Notes: generated from the sequence alone by a model not told the origin. A stretch of 64,000 bases of DNA from Fimbriiglobus ruber (GCF_002197845.1 NZ_NIDE01000017.1:1286712-1350711); one strand, 5' to 3'. Positions 45,279-56,200 are shown, counted from the stretch's first letter. Made by a program: numbers and translations.

Positions 45279-46253
45279 TTACACGATCTGAACGATTTCC
45301 GCGGCCGGAGCCTTGGTGATGGTCGTGTCCGCGATGAACAGGCTGCCGGCTTCCGGGCACTGCTCGCGCATGTCGGCCGGCATGCCTTCGGTCGCCGTCG
45401 TCAGAATCAGTTTGACCGAGCCGTCCCGTGTCACGAGCAGCGGGCAGGTCACGCGGGGGGAGCCGGGCGTCGTCCACTCTTCCACGAGTTCGCCCGTATC
45501 CAGGCGGTATCGCACCGCGCGGCCGGCGGGGGCGAGGGCCGGGTTATAAAACGCGATGATCGCCGTGCCGTCACCGCAGCCACACATGCCGTCCGGGAAG
45601 TCCGACCGCCCGCGGAGGTCGACGGCGATCCCGTCTTCCGTCAGCGTTCGTTTGTCGACGTCGAGCCGGTATTTGGTCACAACCTTTCGCGGCGTATCAA
45701 TGTCGTAAAGCACGAGTCCGCGGTCGTCGCGGGCGAAGACTTTTCCGTTCGAGCAGACATGCCCGCCGGCCAGCACCGTGAGCTTCCCGTCGTCCACCGT
45801 ATAAAGGTACAACTCGGCGATCGTGTTCTCGAACTTCGTGTCCTTCGTCCCGAACACAACGGCCCGGCCGCCGGGGACGATCTCGCCGTCGTTGATGATC
45901 GTGCGCGGGTTGGCGTCCGGGATCGTCGCGAGCGGGTCCGACCACGTCCCGGCGGACAGGTCGCACGTTCGCAGGTCTTTCCCGAGACCGACGAGAACGG
46001 TGTTTGGTCGAGCGCACGGGAGCATAAAGCCGGGGCGGGCGGGGGCGGTCAGGTAGAAGCGGTCGTCCTCGTCGTCCGTGAAGCGGACGTGGATGTCGCC
46101 CGTCGTCGCGTCGGCGGCTGTCTGGATGTTCACCCACGCGACCGCCCCGTCACCGTCAACGACGACCTCACGCGGGCCTTCGAGCAGGAAGCGGTCCTCT
46201 TCACGTTCGGGCGAGTACCACACGCTGGCTTCGGTCGTCGGGGTGGCGGCCAT
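45279..46253 (-). CDS. SMP-30/gluconolactonase-like beta-propeller
   Basis: A 324-aa cytoplasmic protein of the SMP-30 family, predicted lactonase using a divalent metal. Family blocks are LLEGPREVVVDGDG, TIINDGEIVPGGRAVVFGTKD, GHVCSNGKVFARDDRGLVLYD and RSDFPDGMCGCGDGTAI, containing the Asn and Asp metal ligands. It diverges from an SDR gene 75 bases away. Paired sugar dehydrogenase and lactonase genes suggest oxidation of an aldose to the lactone and then to the acid; the sugar is unknown. Confidence 0.85.
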   Translation of the reverse strand: MAATPTTEASVWYSPEREEDRFLLEGPREVVVDGDGAVAWVNIQTAADATTGDIHVRFTDDEDDRFYLTAPARPGFMLPCARPNTVLVGLGKDLRTCDLSAGTWSDPLATIPDANPRTIINDGEIVPGGRAVVFGTKDTKFENTIAELYLYTVDDGKLTVLAGGHVCSNGKVFARDDRGLVLYDIDTPRKVVTKYRLDVDKRTLTEDGIAVDLRGRSDFPDGMCGCGDGTAIIAFYNPALAPAGRAVRYRLDTGELVEEWTTPGSPRVTCPLLVTRDGSVKLILTTATEGMPADMREQCPEAGSLFIADTTITKAPAAEIVQIV

Positions 46254-46328
46254 GTTTTCCCTGTTTGGCGGGGGAATAGTGGGTCTGTTGGTGGTATCCT
46301 ACCGGCGAACCGACCGGAGGGCGAATTG

Positions 46329-47123
46329 ATGCCGTTGCGTGGGAAGAAGGCTCTCGTGACCGGGAGCAGCCAGGGGATCGGGCTCGCAGTGGCGCGGGCG
46401 TATGCGGCAGCCGGTGCGGACGTGGTTCTCACGTCCGAGCGGCCGCTGGAAGACTGCCCGGAGGTCCGCGCGGTCCTGGCCGACTACCCGGCCGCGGTCT
46501 ACGCCCAGGCGGACTTAACGCAAGACGGCGCGGCAGAGGAACTGGTCAACCTGGCATGGGATACGCTCGGCGGCCTCGACGTGCTGGTGAATAACGTGGG
46601 CACGTTCCGCGAGCCAGCATTTCTCGACCTGACCCGCCGGCACTTCGACTTCATCTTTCAATTAAACGTGTGGGCCGCAATCGCGGTCACGCAAGCGGTC
46701 GTTCGCCGGGCGTCCGCCGCCGGGCGGGGGGGCCGAATCCTCTTTTCCACGTCGCTAAACGCGACGCGGTCCGAGCCGGCCCACACGCTCTATGACGCGA
46801 GCAAAGGGGCGGTCAACGCTCTGACCCGCCAACTCGCGATCGAGCTGGCGCCACTCGGCTTCACGACCGCCGCCGTCGCGCCCGGGTTGGTGGAAACGCC
46901 ACTCACCGACTTCGGTCTGAAGTCCGACCCACTGGCCCGCAAAGCGGTCGAAGACCAGATCCCGATCCGCCGGATCGCGACGCCGGAAGAGATCGCCGGG
47001 TGGTACGTCTTCCTCGGTTCCGATGCGGCGCGGTACGCCACGGGAATTATCATCCCTGTCGACGGTGGACTCGACGCTCAGCAAATGGCCGTGCGGCCGA
47101 TTACGGCAAGGGAACGGCACTAA
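46329..47123 (+). CDS. Short-chain dehydrogenase/reductase
   Basis: A 264-aa NAD(P)-dependent oxidoreductase. The cofactor motif is TGSSQGIG (11-18); NNVG follows, then Ser in FSTSLNATR and the catalytic YDASK (Tyr155, Lys159). The C-terminus ends in DGGLDAQQM. The start at 46329 gives the classical length, while the open frame extends far upstream as a shadow of the SMP-30 gene. Divergent from SMP-30 across a short intergenic gap, it probably shares a control region and pathway, for example sugar oxidation. Confidence 0.9.
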   Translation: MPLRGKKALVTGSSQGIGLAVARAYAAAGADVVLTSERPLEDCPEVRAVLADYPAAVYAQADLTQDGAAEELVNLAWDTLGGLDVLVNNVGTFREPAFLDLTRRHFDFIFQLNVWAAIAVTQAVVRRASAAGRGGRILFSTSLNATRSEPAHTLYDASKGAVNALTRQLAIELAPLGFTTAAVAPGLVETPLTDFGLKSDPLARKAVEDQIPIRRIATPEEIAGWYVFLGSDAARYATGIIIPVDGGLDAQQMAVRPITARERH

Positions 47124-47257
47124 AGCCAAGAATGGCCACAAAAAGGCACAAAAAAAGCGCAAAAATAAAACAGACCGACGATAAGCAGAGCCGACCACGC
47201 TTTTGTTTTGTCTGGATTTTTTATTTTTGTGCCTTTTTGTGGCCATTCTTGGCTTTA
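47121..47257. repeat. Inverted repeat with 34-bp perfect arms
   Basis: Arms at 47121-47154 and 47224-47257 are exact complements around a 69-nt centre. The first arm begins with the SDR stop codon TAA. The second arm ends 11 bases before the rarD stop on the other strand, so a two-way terminator is likely. The arm sequence (AAGCCAAGAATGGCCACAAA) also occurs as a half-copy near 25056. Confidence 0.88.
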
Positions 47258-47267
47258 TCACCGCTTG

Positions 47268-48224
47268 CTACTGGCTCGCCACCAACTCCCCGACCGGCTC
47301 GTCTTCCTCGACTTCGACCGGTTTGTCGCCGTGTTTCGCCCGGGCTCGCCACACGGCGTCCGCTACGAAGATCGCCACGGCCGCCCACACGCAGCCCATC
47401 GCGATCATGCGGTCGGGCTGGATCTCCTCGCCGATCACGAAGACGGCCACGAGGAGTTGCATCGTCGGCGAGACGAACTGAATGAAGCTGTTCGCCAGTA
47501 GCGGCATCCGGCGGATCGAGACCGTGAACGCGAGGAGCGGCACGAGCGTCACCACGCCCGAGAACATGAGCAAGCTGTTCAGCCGCCAGTCTGGGCCGAA
47601 CGCCCCGCCGCCGTGTGTTTCGTTCCCGAGCAGGTAAGCCGCGGACGGCACGAACATCAGCAAGGTTTCGACCGCCAGCCCGGTGAAACTGTCTACCTGC
47701 ACCTGCTTGCGGACGAGGCCGTAGAGCCCGAACGAGACCGTCAGTGCGACGGCGAGCCACGCGACCGAGCCGGCCGCGATGAAGGGAACGGCCACGCCGA
47801 GGGCGACCAGCGCGAGCGCCGGGTAATGGGCCGGACGGAGCTTTTCGCCGAGGAACACGGTCGCGAGGAAGGCGTTGACCAGGGGCATCATGTAATACCC
47901 GAGGCTGGCCTCGGCGACCCGCGAGGTCACGGTAGCGTAGATGTATAGCAGCCAGTTGGTGGCCAGGAACGCGGCACTGAGCAAGAGCGCCAGCACGAGG
48001 CGGCGCGAGCGAAGGACGCGGATCAGTTCCGACCAGCCGCCCAGAAGGGTGGTCAACACGACGAGCAGGCCGATGGTCCAGACGATGCGGTGCGCGAGGA
48101 TTTCGCCGGCGGAAACCTGTTTCACTTCCCGGAAATAAAGCGGGACCAGCCCCCACCAGACGTAGGCGACCAGTCCGAACAGGATCCCGCTTCTTAACGA
48201 ACCCTCTGTAGGCTGCGCCACCAC
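47268..48224 (-). CDS. rarD: EamA-family transporter RarD
   Basis: A 318-aa inner-membrane protein with ten predicted helices. The N-terminal ILFGLVAYVWWGLVPLYF and SAGEILAHRIVWTI, with LLYIYATVTSRVAEASLGYYM, are RarD hallmarks. RarD is a putative drug/metabolite exporter (chloramphenicol-sensitive protein in Pseudomonas). It starts at GTG at 48224 (two successive GTG codons). The C-terminal tail is acidic (VEVEEDEPVGE). Confidence 0.92.
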   Translation of the reverse strand: MVAQPTEGSLRSGILFGLVAYVWWGLVPLYFREVKQVSAGEILAHRIVWTIGLLVVLTTLLGGWSELIRVLRSRRLVLALLLSAAFLATNWLLYIYATVTSRVAEASLGYYMMPLVNAFLATVFLGEKLRPAHYPALALVALGVAVPFIAAGSVAWLAVALTVSFGLYGLVRKQVQVDSFTGLAVETLLMFVPSAAYLLGNETHGGGAFGPDWRLNSLLMFSGVVTLVPLLAFTVSIRRMPLLANSFIQFVSPTMQLLVAVFVIGEEIQPDRMIAMGCVWAAVAIFVADAVWRARAKHGDKPVEVEEDEPVGELVASQ

Positions 48225-48770
48225 AATACTCCGGCTAGATGATCGAAACCCGGCGGCCCTGACTCTAACGAGTACCGCCTGCCGGGATCGCGCTTACGAG
48301 TGCGCGGGGTATACCGAACCGCACGCACAGGAGCGACACCAGTCAGCCCACGCGGTTCGCGCGAGTTTCACACCGCGGTTTTTTTATTCCCAGGCGAACA
48401 GTGAGACCGTTCGTCGTCCCCGATCGGATCTTTCCGGCGAACGGGGCACCGACTGCCGCCCGACTCGATGGACTCAATCCCGGACGGCCGTTCTCTTGTC
48501 GCGTTCAGCGAAAATGTTCGGGGACGCCAAATCCCATTCGCTCCCGTCCCGAAAAAAAGCTGTACATCGAACCAGCAACAGGCGAATTGCAACTCCTTGC
48601 CACCCAACAGAAAGCATTTGCAGCTACCAACGTACAGCGGTTCGTCTCCGTAACCAGTTCGTAACAGCCGCACGAAGTTTTGCGGCAGGTTTAGAAACTT
48701 TTGTAGCCTATTCTCGTTATTATGCTGTGTTGTTTGGTGGCGTTTCGGTGGTGTTAGGGAGGTTCGTGCC
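48225..48770. other. Gene-free spacer upstream of the LRR gene
   Basis: No supported gene. Open frames on both strands are low-quality and partly overlap the leucine-rich-repeat gene. The last 100 bases are AT-richer (CTCGTTATTATGCTG near 48712) and hold the ribosome-binding site GGAGG of the LRR gene at about 48758, so its promoter is likely here. The first part should contain the rarD promoter. Confidence 0.45.
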
Positions 48771-49448
48771 GTGTATCGTTCGACGACTCTGTTGGCGGTC
48801 GCCTGTTTAGTCGTGTTCCCGGCTGTCGCGGCGGCCCAAAAAGACGGATTGGACCTCATGACGCGGGCCACAATGGTGAAAATCGGCGCCACCGCCGAGG
48901 TGGATAAAACGCTGGACAAAGAAGCGCGGCTGGCGGTCAAGATGCCGACCGCCACGAACGCCGATCTCCTTGCATTGTGTAAGCTTCAGGAAGTCGGGGC
49001 GATCACCATCGATGACGCGACGAAGTGTACCGAGAAGGGGTTCGAGGCGCTGAAAGAACTGCCGGACCTGCAACGGCTCGTCCTCAGTCGGTCGATAGTC
49101 GGAGATAAAGAGGGGGCTGTCATCGGCTCGATCCGCACGCTCCAGGTCGTTTACCTCGGCGAGTCCAGGATTTCCGACGCCGGCCTGGCCGGGTTCGCGA
49201 AGAACAAGAACCTCCAGGCGCTCGACCTCTTAAACACGAAGGTCACGGACAAGGGGCTCGCCCACCTTGCTCACATGACCAAACTCGAAGACCTGAATCT
49301 GGCCGGCACCCGCGTCTCCGACGCGGGGATCACGCATTTGAAAGGAATGACCGGGCTCAAGCTCCTCCGCCTGAACAATTCCAACGTCACCCGGGCCGGC
49401 GTGACCGAACTCGAGCAGGCGCTGCCGAAGGCGACCGTGCGCTGGTAA
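48771..49448 (+). CDS. Secreted leucine-rich-repeat protein
   Basis: A 225-aa protein starting at GTG, with a signal peptide MYRSTTLLAVACLVVFPAVAAAQ and then LRRs: LQVVYLGESRISDAGLAGF, LQALDLLNTKVTDKGLAHLAH, LEDLNLAGTRVSDAGITHLK and LKLLRLNNSNVTRAGV. The repeat form L..L.L..T.vsD.GL is typical of planctomycetes. It probably binds a protein or glycan outside the cytoplasm. The GGAGG site at about 48758 supports the start. Confidence 0.85.
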   Translation: MYRSTTLLAVACLVVFPAVAAAQKDGLDLMTRATMVKIGATAEVDKTLDKEARLAVKMPTATNADLLALCKLQEVGAITIDDATKCTEKGFEALKELPDLQRLVLSRSIVGDKEGAVIGSIRTLQVVYLGESRISDAGLAGFAKNKNLQALDLLNTKVTDKGLAHLAHMTKLEDLNLAGTRVSDAGITHLKGMTGLKLLRLNNSNVTRAGVTELEQALPKATVRW

Positions 49449-49545
49449 GTGTTCTCGTCGTCCGCCGTTCCCGCCTGTAAGTCAGTGGGTGCGCGGCCGG
49501 TGGTACCGGCTACCCACTCGCTCACGGACTACGAGGAACGGCATC

Positions 49546-50580
49546 ATGGAATACAGGCAACTGGGTCGTTCGGGATTTAAGGTGCCGGTGTTGAGTTTCG
49601 GCACCGGCACCTTCGGTGGCGGCAACGAGTTCTTCAAGGCGTGGGGCACCACCGACGCCCAGGGCGCGACCCACCTGGTCGACATCTGCCTCGACGCCGG
49701 CCTGACAATGTTCGACTCGGCCGACATCTACTCGAACGGGCTGGCCGAAGAAGTTCTCGGGGCGGCGATCAAGGGTCGCCGCGACAAGGTTCTCATCTCA
49801 ACCAAGGCGACGTTCCGTTTCGGCGACGGCCCCAACAACGTCGGCTCGTCCCGCTTCCATCTGATCCAAGCCTGCGAAGGCAGCCTCAAGCGGCTCGGCA
49901 CCGATTACATCGACCTCTACCAGATGCACGGGTTCGACGCGACCACCCCGGTCGAGGAGACCCTGTCCGCACTCGACGATTTGGTGCGGGCCGGGAAGAT
50001 CCGGTACATCGGCTGCTCGAATTTCTCCGGCTGGCACCTGATGAAGTCGCTGGCCGTGTCCGAGCGGTACGGCTGGGCGCGGCACATCGCACACCAGGCG
50101 TATTACTCGCTGATCGGCCGGGAATACGAGTGGGAATTGATGCCGCTCGGGATCGACCAGGGCGTGGGCGCGGTGGTCTGGAGCCCGCTCGGGTGGGGCC
50201 GGCTAACGGGCAAGATCCGTCGCGGCACCCCGATCCCCGCCACCAGCCGGTTGAACAGCAAAGTTGTTACCGATATCGGCCCGCCGGTCGCGGACGAGTA
50301 TGTTTACAAAGTGGTCGACGCGCTGGACGCGGTCGCCGCGGAGACCGGTAAATCGGTCCCCCAAATCGCCCTCAACTGGCTACTGCAACGCCCGACAGTG
50401 GCGACGCTCATCATCGGGGCGCGGAACGAGGAACAGCTCAAGCAAAACCTCGGAGCCGTCGGCTGGAACCTGACGCCGGCCCAGGTCGCCACGCTCGACG
50501 AGGCGAGCAAGGTCACACTCGCGTACCCGTACTGGCACCAGCGCGGCTTCGGCGAGCGGAACCCGCCGCCGGTCGGGTAA
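49546..50580 (+). CDS. Aldo/keto reductase, second copy
   Basis: A 344-aa NADPH-dependent oxidoreductase. The tetrad is Asp/Tyr in [11 protein letters not shown], Lys in LISTKATF and His in [21 protein letters not shown] is the cofactor-phosphate loop. The start at [19 protein letters not shown] (ATG 49546) is standard, preceded by GAGG; upstream residues in the frame are noise. Not closely similar to the reductase at 19616 and not in an operon with other enzymes. A terminator-like hairpin follows. Confidence 0.92.
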   Translation: MEYRQLGRSGFKVPVLSFGTGTFGGGNEFFKAWGTTDAQGATHLVDICLDAGLTMFDSADIYSNGLAEEVLGAAIKGRRDKVLISTKATFRFGDGPNNVGSSRFHLIQACEGSLKRLGTDYIDLYQMHGFDATTPVEETLSALDDLVRAGKIRYIGCSNFSGWHLMKSLAVSERYGWARHIAHQAYYSLIGREYEWELMPLGIDQGVGAVVWSPLGWGRLTGKIRRGTPIPATSRLNSKVVTDIGPPVADEYVYKVVDALDAVAAETGKSVPQIALNWLLQRPTVATLIIGARNEEQLKQNLGAVGWNLTPAQVATLDEASKVTLAYPYWHQRGFGERNPPPVG

Positions 50581-50593
50581 TCAAGGTGCCCGA

Positions 50594-50618
50594 CGAGCCC
50601 GGCAATAGCCCGGGCTCG
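50594..50618 (+). terminator. GC hairpin after the aldo/keto reductase
   Basis: A 9-bp stem, CGAGCCCGG (50594-50602) with CCGGGCTCG (50610-50618), and a 7-nt loop, 14 bases past the stop. There is no T-run, so termination strength is uncertain. The next gene is convergent. Confidence 0.6.
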
Positions 50619-50640
50619 CCCGCTGTTCGCGAGGATTGTG

Positions 50641-51456
50641 TTACTTCTCGAAAAGCTTGTCATAAAAGACCGGGTCGAAGTATCGCTCGTTGTCCGGTGG
50701 TTTTTTGGGATAAATCCGGTCCTTGAGTGCTTCGCATTCTGGACCGGTACCAATGAGGTACAGTTCGGTATCTTCGGTGTTGTGGACCCATCGTAACCCG
50801 ATCTCTTCGGCTTCACGCGTATATCCTTCTGGCACACGCTTCCCGTTTACCGTCCGAACAAGGATGTTACGTTTCCCACCCTGGCCACATATCGCCTTCG
50901 GGTAGCGAACGACGGCGAGACCGCTCTTGTCGACCGGGACGGGGTAAAACCGCTGACGAGCAACGGCGACGTTATCGTCTACCTCGAACCGGACGCGGAG
51001 CATCCCGCGGTAGCCCTCGGGAACGATCAGGACGAATGTCGGGCTGGGGTGGGGCTTGAGTTCGACGATATGATCGATTCGTCCCGCGGCGGTCGGTTCG
51101 CCACGTTTCGGTAGCCGCTCAAAATCCTTCGGATTGTACTGGATCGGTTGGTCCGCTTGGACGAACCCGTCGTAGTACGTGTTCACGTTGAGCCACCGCT
51201 CCTGGCAGACCCAGAGTGTGGCGATACCGTCGGCGTCCGTGGCGCCCTTCGGTTGCTTCGGGGGCGCGAGATCCATGAACTTCAAGAGGTGCCCCTCGAC
51301 CTCGACGCCTGCAACAGGTCGTTTCGTTTCGGCGTCCCGAACGAGAAGTTGCACCGGCCGGTATTCGTTGAATATCTGGCAACCGGCAAGAAAAGGCAGT
51401 AAAGCCGAAGCAATCGCGAACACGGCTCGAGCGGGCTGAAGAGTCGCGTGACGCAC
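50641..51456 (-). CDS. Hypothetical lipoprotein
   Basis: A 271-aa exported protein with lipobox FLAGC near residue 25 (MRHATLQPARAVFAIASALLPFLAGC), so it is lipid-anchored. The start is the GTG at 51456; the longer open frame adds 33 residues that look non-coding. An early segment (LLVRDAETKRPVAGVEVEGH, GATDADGIATLWV) resembles carboxypeptidase-regulatory/SpaA-like beta domains seen in planctomycete lipoproteins. The rest is unassigned. Confidence 0.72.
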   Translation of the reverse strand: MRHATLQPARAVFAIASALLPFLAGCQIFNEYRPVQLLVRDAETKRPVAGVEVEGHLLKFMDLAPPKQPKGATDADGIATLWVCQERWLNVNTYYDGFVQADQPIQYNPKDFERLPKRGEPTAAGRIDHIVELKPHPSPTFVLIVPEGYRGMLRVRFEVDDNVAVARQRFYPVPVDKSGLAVVRYPKAICGQGGKRNILVRTVNGKRVPEGYTREAEEIGLRWVHNTEDTELYLIGTGPECEALKDRIYPKKPPDNERYFDPVFYDKLFEK

Positions 51457-51607
51457 GTCGGCTCCAGTTGCGGGCCGCTCGGGAGCGGGTCGAGGTATTC
51501 CGAACCAGAAGGAAAGGCTCGCGATACCGGACCGAGAATCGCCCGACAAGATCAAACGAAAGAGAGGGCGCAGTGCGGGAACCGAAAGCCGCGCAATTAC
51601 GGTACGC

Positions 51608-51650
51608 CCGCGACGAGTAAAACGCTCCCGGGGCGTTTTACTCGTCGCGG
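51608..51650. terminator. Hairpin with 18-bp stem downstream of the small lipoprotein gene
   Basis: Arms 51608-51625 and 51633-51650 are perfect (CCGCGACGAGTAAAACGC), with a 7-nt loop TCCCGGG. It lies nine bases after the small lipoprotein stop. No T-run follows, but the stem is long and stable. Confidence 0.75.
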
Positions 51651-51658
51651 ACGAACGC

Positions 51659-51814
51659 CTACTTCTTCCCCTGGAACAATGTCGCCGGCGGCCCGGAGTT
51701 CGGCTTGGCCTTCAGTTCGGTCACGGGGTTCGCGGGAACTTCGGCCGACTTGTTCCCGCCGCCACACCCGACCGCCGCGAACACCGCGGCGGCCGCCCAC
51801 GTTCGCCAGGTCAT
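51659..51814 (-). CDS. Small lipoprotein (51 aa) following the DUF1559 gene
   Basis: A short open frame reads MTWRTWAAAAVFAAVGCGGG and ends TLFQGKK. It has a complete lipoprotein signal, with hydrophobic core AAAAVFAAV and lipobox AVGC (Cys17), then a Ser/Pro/Lys-rich tail. It begins 12 bases after the DUF1559 stop, in the same direction, so it is co-transcribed. Tiny lipoprotein genes at this position are a common planctomycete arrangement. Too short for usual gene thresholds, but signal and context support it. Confidence 0.72.
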   Translation of the reverse strand: MTWRTWAAAAVFAAVGCGGGNKSAEVPANPVTELKAKPNSGPPATLFQGKK

Positions 51815-51826
51815 GTCGGTCTCCGG

Positions 51827-52981
51827 TTACGGCATGAGGGAGTTGGAACCCGCGACCACCTGGCCGTCTTTCGTCCCCGCCAGCGCTTGCAAGAGGAACC
51901 AGTCGGACGACGGGACTGACGGGTAAGTCGGCCCCGTCGTCACCTCGGAGATGTTGTTCGAGTTACCGGGGGTCAACCCCCGGACCGACCCGTCGGCGAA
52001 GCAGAACAGGATCACCCCGGGGTGTTGGCTGCTGAACTGCCGGTACGCGGGGTATCCGGTGGCCGCCGGCAGAGAGTCCTGGCCGGTTTGCGGAAGTCCC
52101 CAGCGGGTGGTCATGACGTTGGTTCCCATCCACGGGTAAATGAACGACGGGCCGCCCCCGCTCTTCTGCCACCCGCCGAGCGATTCGCCGAACATCAGCG
52201 TGTTACTCGTTCCGTCCGGGATACCCGCAACGAGCTTTGTCGACGACCGGTTGGTGAACACCCCCGCGTAATTCTGGAGCGAGATGCCGTACGGCGCCCC
52301 CGTCCCGGTGTCGGTGCCAGCCGCGAACGTCCCGGCCACGCCGAAGTAGTTGGTGGGGCCGAAGGACAACCCGCTCGGGATGGTCGACACCGGCGAGTAG
52401 TAATCGTCGCTGGCGAAGAACATGTACGGCCCGAGATACCCGCCCCCGGCGCCGGAGCTGGTCTTGGGGTCGCTGGCAGCCGACGTCGCGGCGTTGTAGT
52501 AGTGGTTGCGTAACGCGACCCCGCTGGTCGGCGGGGCGTCTCCCGGGCCCGACGGGCACTGGAACACGCGCACCTTGTACTGGGCGGCGACCAGGTTCTG
52601 GCTGACGTTGAACCACCGCCGCTCGTACGCGGTGTTGGCGTCTTCGGACAGGATCTGCCCGAAGAGGGCACTCTGCTCCAGGTACGGGAGCAGGAAATAC
52701 AGCACGCCCATGTAGGAGTAATAAATTCCGTCGGCGTAGCCGTTCGACTCGTTGGACACTTTCGGCCCCAGGTAGCCCGGGGGCAGGGAACCGGTCACGC
52801 TCTCGTAACCGTGGGCGGCCAACCCGATCTGCTTGAGGTTGTTCGAGCACTTCATGCGCGACGCCGCCTCGCGGACCTTCTGGACGGCCGGAAGGAGCAA
52901 CCCGATGAGGATAGCGATAATCGCAATGACTACCAACAGTTCGATCAATGTAAACGCTAACCGACGGGGCCGAATACTCAT
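51827..52981 (-). CDS. DUF1559 pilin-like prepilin-cleavage protein
   Basis: A 384-aa protein of the planctomycete-expanded DUF1559 (SBP_bac_10-type) family. The N-terminus [20 protein letters not shown] is a type IV pilin-like prepilin signal with the helix, then [19 protein letters not shown] and [14 protein letters not shown]. The C-terminal motifs are [18 protein letters not shown]. It probably forms surface pseudopili or a matrix component. The ATG at 52981 follows GGAGAG. The small lipoprotein is directly downstream. Confidence 0.93.
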   Translation of the reverse strand: MSIRPRRLAFTLIELLVVIAIIAILIGLLLPAVQKVREAASRMKCSNNLKQIGLAAHGYESVTGSLPPGYLGPKVSNESNGYADGIYYSYMGVLYFLLPYLEQSALFGQILSEDANTAYERRWFNVSQNLVAAQYKVRVFQCPSGPGDAPPTSGVALRNHYYNAATSAASDPKTSSGAGGGYLGPYMFFASDDYYSPVSTIPSGLSFGPTNYFGVAGTFAAGTDTGTGAPYGISLQNYAGVFTNRSSTKLVAGIPDGTSNTLMFGESLGGWQKSGGGPSFIYPWMGTNVMTTRWGLPQTGQDSLPAATGYPAYRQFSSQHPGVILFCFADGSVRGLTPGNSNNISEVTTGPTYPSVPSSDWFLLQALAGTKDGQVVAGSNSLMP

Positions 52982-53272
52982 GGACACTCTCCGAAGTACA
53001 GTAACCGACAATCGGAAATTAAAATGGAAGCCGTCAGGTGGCCCGTGCGGACACCTTCATCTGAGAGAGCTGACAAACGAGAGAGGCTGGCCTAATTCGC
53101 GATTTCTACTATTGTCGCCCGGCAAAGTAGAAACAAGCGGAAAATCGCCACTTCGACCGATTTCTACGCGTATTTCGCCCCCGAACTTCCCCTTTCGCGC
53201 CCCCGCCGCCGCGGGTATAACAACACAGGTTCCCGTAGCCATTTGTCCACCGCCGACCGAGAGCCGCTCCCG

Positions 53273-56200
53273 ATGGCCGACCGCAAGTTCGCGCACCTGC
53301 ACCTGCACACCCACTACAGCCTGCTCGACGGGGCCAACCGCATCCCCGAGCTGGTCGCCCGGACCAAGGCCCAGGGGATGACGGCGTGCGCGATCACCGA
53401 CCACGGCAACCTGTACGGGGCGATCGAGTTCTACCGCGCGTGTACCGACCCGAAGGTGAACATCAACCCGGTCATCGGGTACGAGGCGTACCTCGCCCCC
53501 GGCGACCGGCGGGACAAGAAGGCCGGCCGCCAGGGCGAGGCGTACAGCCACCTCACCCTGCTGGCCAAGAACCTGACCGGGTTCAAGAACCTCATCAAGC
53601 TCTCCTCGATCGCGTTCCTCGAAGGGTTCTACTACCACCCGCGGATCGACCGCGAGATCCTGGCCGCCCACAGCGAGGGGCTGATCTGCCTCAGCGGGTG
53701 CCTGGCCGGGGAGTTCAACCAGTACATCCTCAAGAACAAACCCGACGAGGCCCTGAAGCTGGCCCAGTGGTTCGCCAAGCTGTTCAAGAAAGACTTCTAC
53801 ATCGAGATCCAGAACAACGGCATCGACCTGCAGGACCACTGCACGCCGGTGGCCGTCGAGATCTCGAACAAGGTCGGCGTCCCGCTCGTGGCCACGGCCG
53901 ACGCCCACTACCTCTGCGCGGACGACGCCGAGGCCCACGACGTCCTCTTCTGCATCAACACCGGCAAGAAGCGCGACCCCCGCAAAAAACAATACCCCGA
54001 GGGCCGGCTGCCGAACCCGTACTACGTCCGGTCCCCGGGCGACATGTACGACCTGTTCCCGGACTTCCACGACGCCGTCGCCCGCAGCCAGGAGATCGCC
54101 GACCAGGTCGACATCAAGATCGACTTCAAGGCCCGCCACTTTCCGGTCTTCAAACAGCCGGCCGGCCTGACCCCGGAAGAATACCTCCGCAAACTCTGCG
54201 ACCAGGGCGTCCACGAGCGGTACGGCGACAAGGTGCGGCAGGAGGTGTGGGACCGACTCGCCCACGAACTCGGCATCATCAACCGGATGGGCTTCGCGAG
54301 CTACTTCCTCATCGTCTGGGACTTCGTCCGCTTCGCCCGCGAGAACGGCATCCCGGCCAGCGCCCGGGGCTCCGGCTGTGGGGCGGTCGTGAGCTACGTT
54401 CTGTACCTCAGCCACGTCGACCCGCTCGACTACGACCTCCTGTTCGAGCGGTTCCTCGACCCGAATCGGTCCGAGGCGCCCGATATCGACATCGACTTCT
54501 GCCAGGAGCGGCGGGAGCTGGTGATCCAGTACGTGAAGCAGAAATACGGGGCGGACAGCGTCGCCCAGATCGGGACGTTCGGGACGCTGGCCGCCAAGGC
54601 CGCGCTCAAGGACGTCGGCCGGGTGCTCGACATCCCGCTCGAAAAGGTCAACTACCTCAGCAAGCTCGTACCCATGAAGGGAGCGATCTCGCTTAGCCTG
54701 GACGACGCGCTCGACAAGCAGCAGTCCCCGGACTTCCGCCGGGAGTACGACAGCGACCCGGTCGTCAAGCAATGGGTCGACATCGCCCGCAAGCTCGAAG
54801 GGATGAACCGCGGCGTCGGGACGCACGCGGCCGGCGTGGTCATCGCGAACGGCCCGATCACCGACTACGTCCCGGTCCAGCGGGCCACCCGCAAGGGCGA
54901 CGACGGCGAGAAATCGAACGGCGAAACGACCGTCACGACGCAGTGGGAAATGGGCATCATCGAGAAGGTCGGCCTTCTCAAGATGGACTTCCTCGGTCTC
55001 CGCACCCTCACGCTGATCGACAACGCGCTCAAGCTCATCAAGAAGACCCGCGGCCGCGACATCGACGTCCAGAAACTTCCGCTCGACGATAAGCCGACCT
55101 ACGAATTGCTCCAGCGGGGCGACGCCAAGGGCGTGTTCCAGTTCGAGTCGGACGGCATCCGCGACCTCCTGCGGCGGATGAAGCCGGACAACATCCGGGA
55201 CATCGTCGCCTGTACCGCCCTCTACCGTCCCGGCCCGCTCGAAGGCGGGATGGTGGACGAGTACATCGAGTGCAAGCACGGCCGCAAGAAGCCGTTTTAC
55301 CCGCACCCGGTCATGGAAGAGGTGCTGACCGAAACGTACGGCGTGATGGTGTACCAGGAACAGGTGATGCGGATCTTGAACAAGATGGGCGGCATCGAGC
55401 TGTCCAGCGCGTACGCCTGTATCAAGGCCATCAGCAAGAAGAACGAAAGCATCATCAACGCCCGGAAGGTCGACTTCGTCAAGGGCGCGCAAGAGCGCGG
55501 GATGAGTGAGAAGACGGCAACGGAAATTTTTGAACTGATCGTGAAGTTCGGCGGGTACGGGTTCAACAAGTCGCACAGCGCGGCGTACGCCCACATTTCG
55601 TACCACACCGCATACCTCAAGCAGTATTACCCGGCCGAGTTCATGGCCGCCCTCCTGTCGTCCGAGATCGACGACGGCAACAAGCGGGACATGCTCGTCG
55701 ACCACATCGCAGACGCCCGCCGGATGGGCGTCGAGGTACTGCCGCCGAACGCCAACAAGGGCCAACCGGACTTCGACGTGGTCGAGGGCAAGATCGTCTT
55801 CGGCCTGACCGCCATCAAGGGGCTGGGCCGCGGGGCGTCCGAGGAAATCGTCCGCGCCCGCGAGGTTGGCGGGCCGTTCAAGGATATGTTCGACTTTTGC
55901 GAACGGGTCGACACGCGGACGGTTAGCAAGGCGGCGATGGAAAAGATGATCAAGGCCGGGGCGATGGACTGCCTGGCGTTCAACCGCCGGGCGTCCATGC
56001 TCCTCGCCCTCCCGCGGGCTGCACAGGCGGCCGAAGACAAGGCGGCCGACCGCAAGCGCGGGCAGAAGAGCTTCATGGACATGCTCTGGGACGGCGACGG
56101 CGACGAGACCGGGAGTAACGGCCACGCCAACGGCGTACACACCAACGGCCACGCAGCCGCGGCGGGGGCGGGCGAGGGGCTGCCAGACGTGCCCGAGTGG

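Noticed and set aside
48368-48955. 195-aa minus-strand open frame
   Set aside because: Ser/Thr/Arg-rich and overlaps the start of the leucine-rich-repeat gene, which has signal peptide and repeats.
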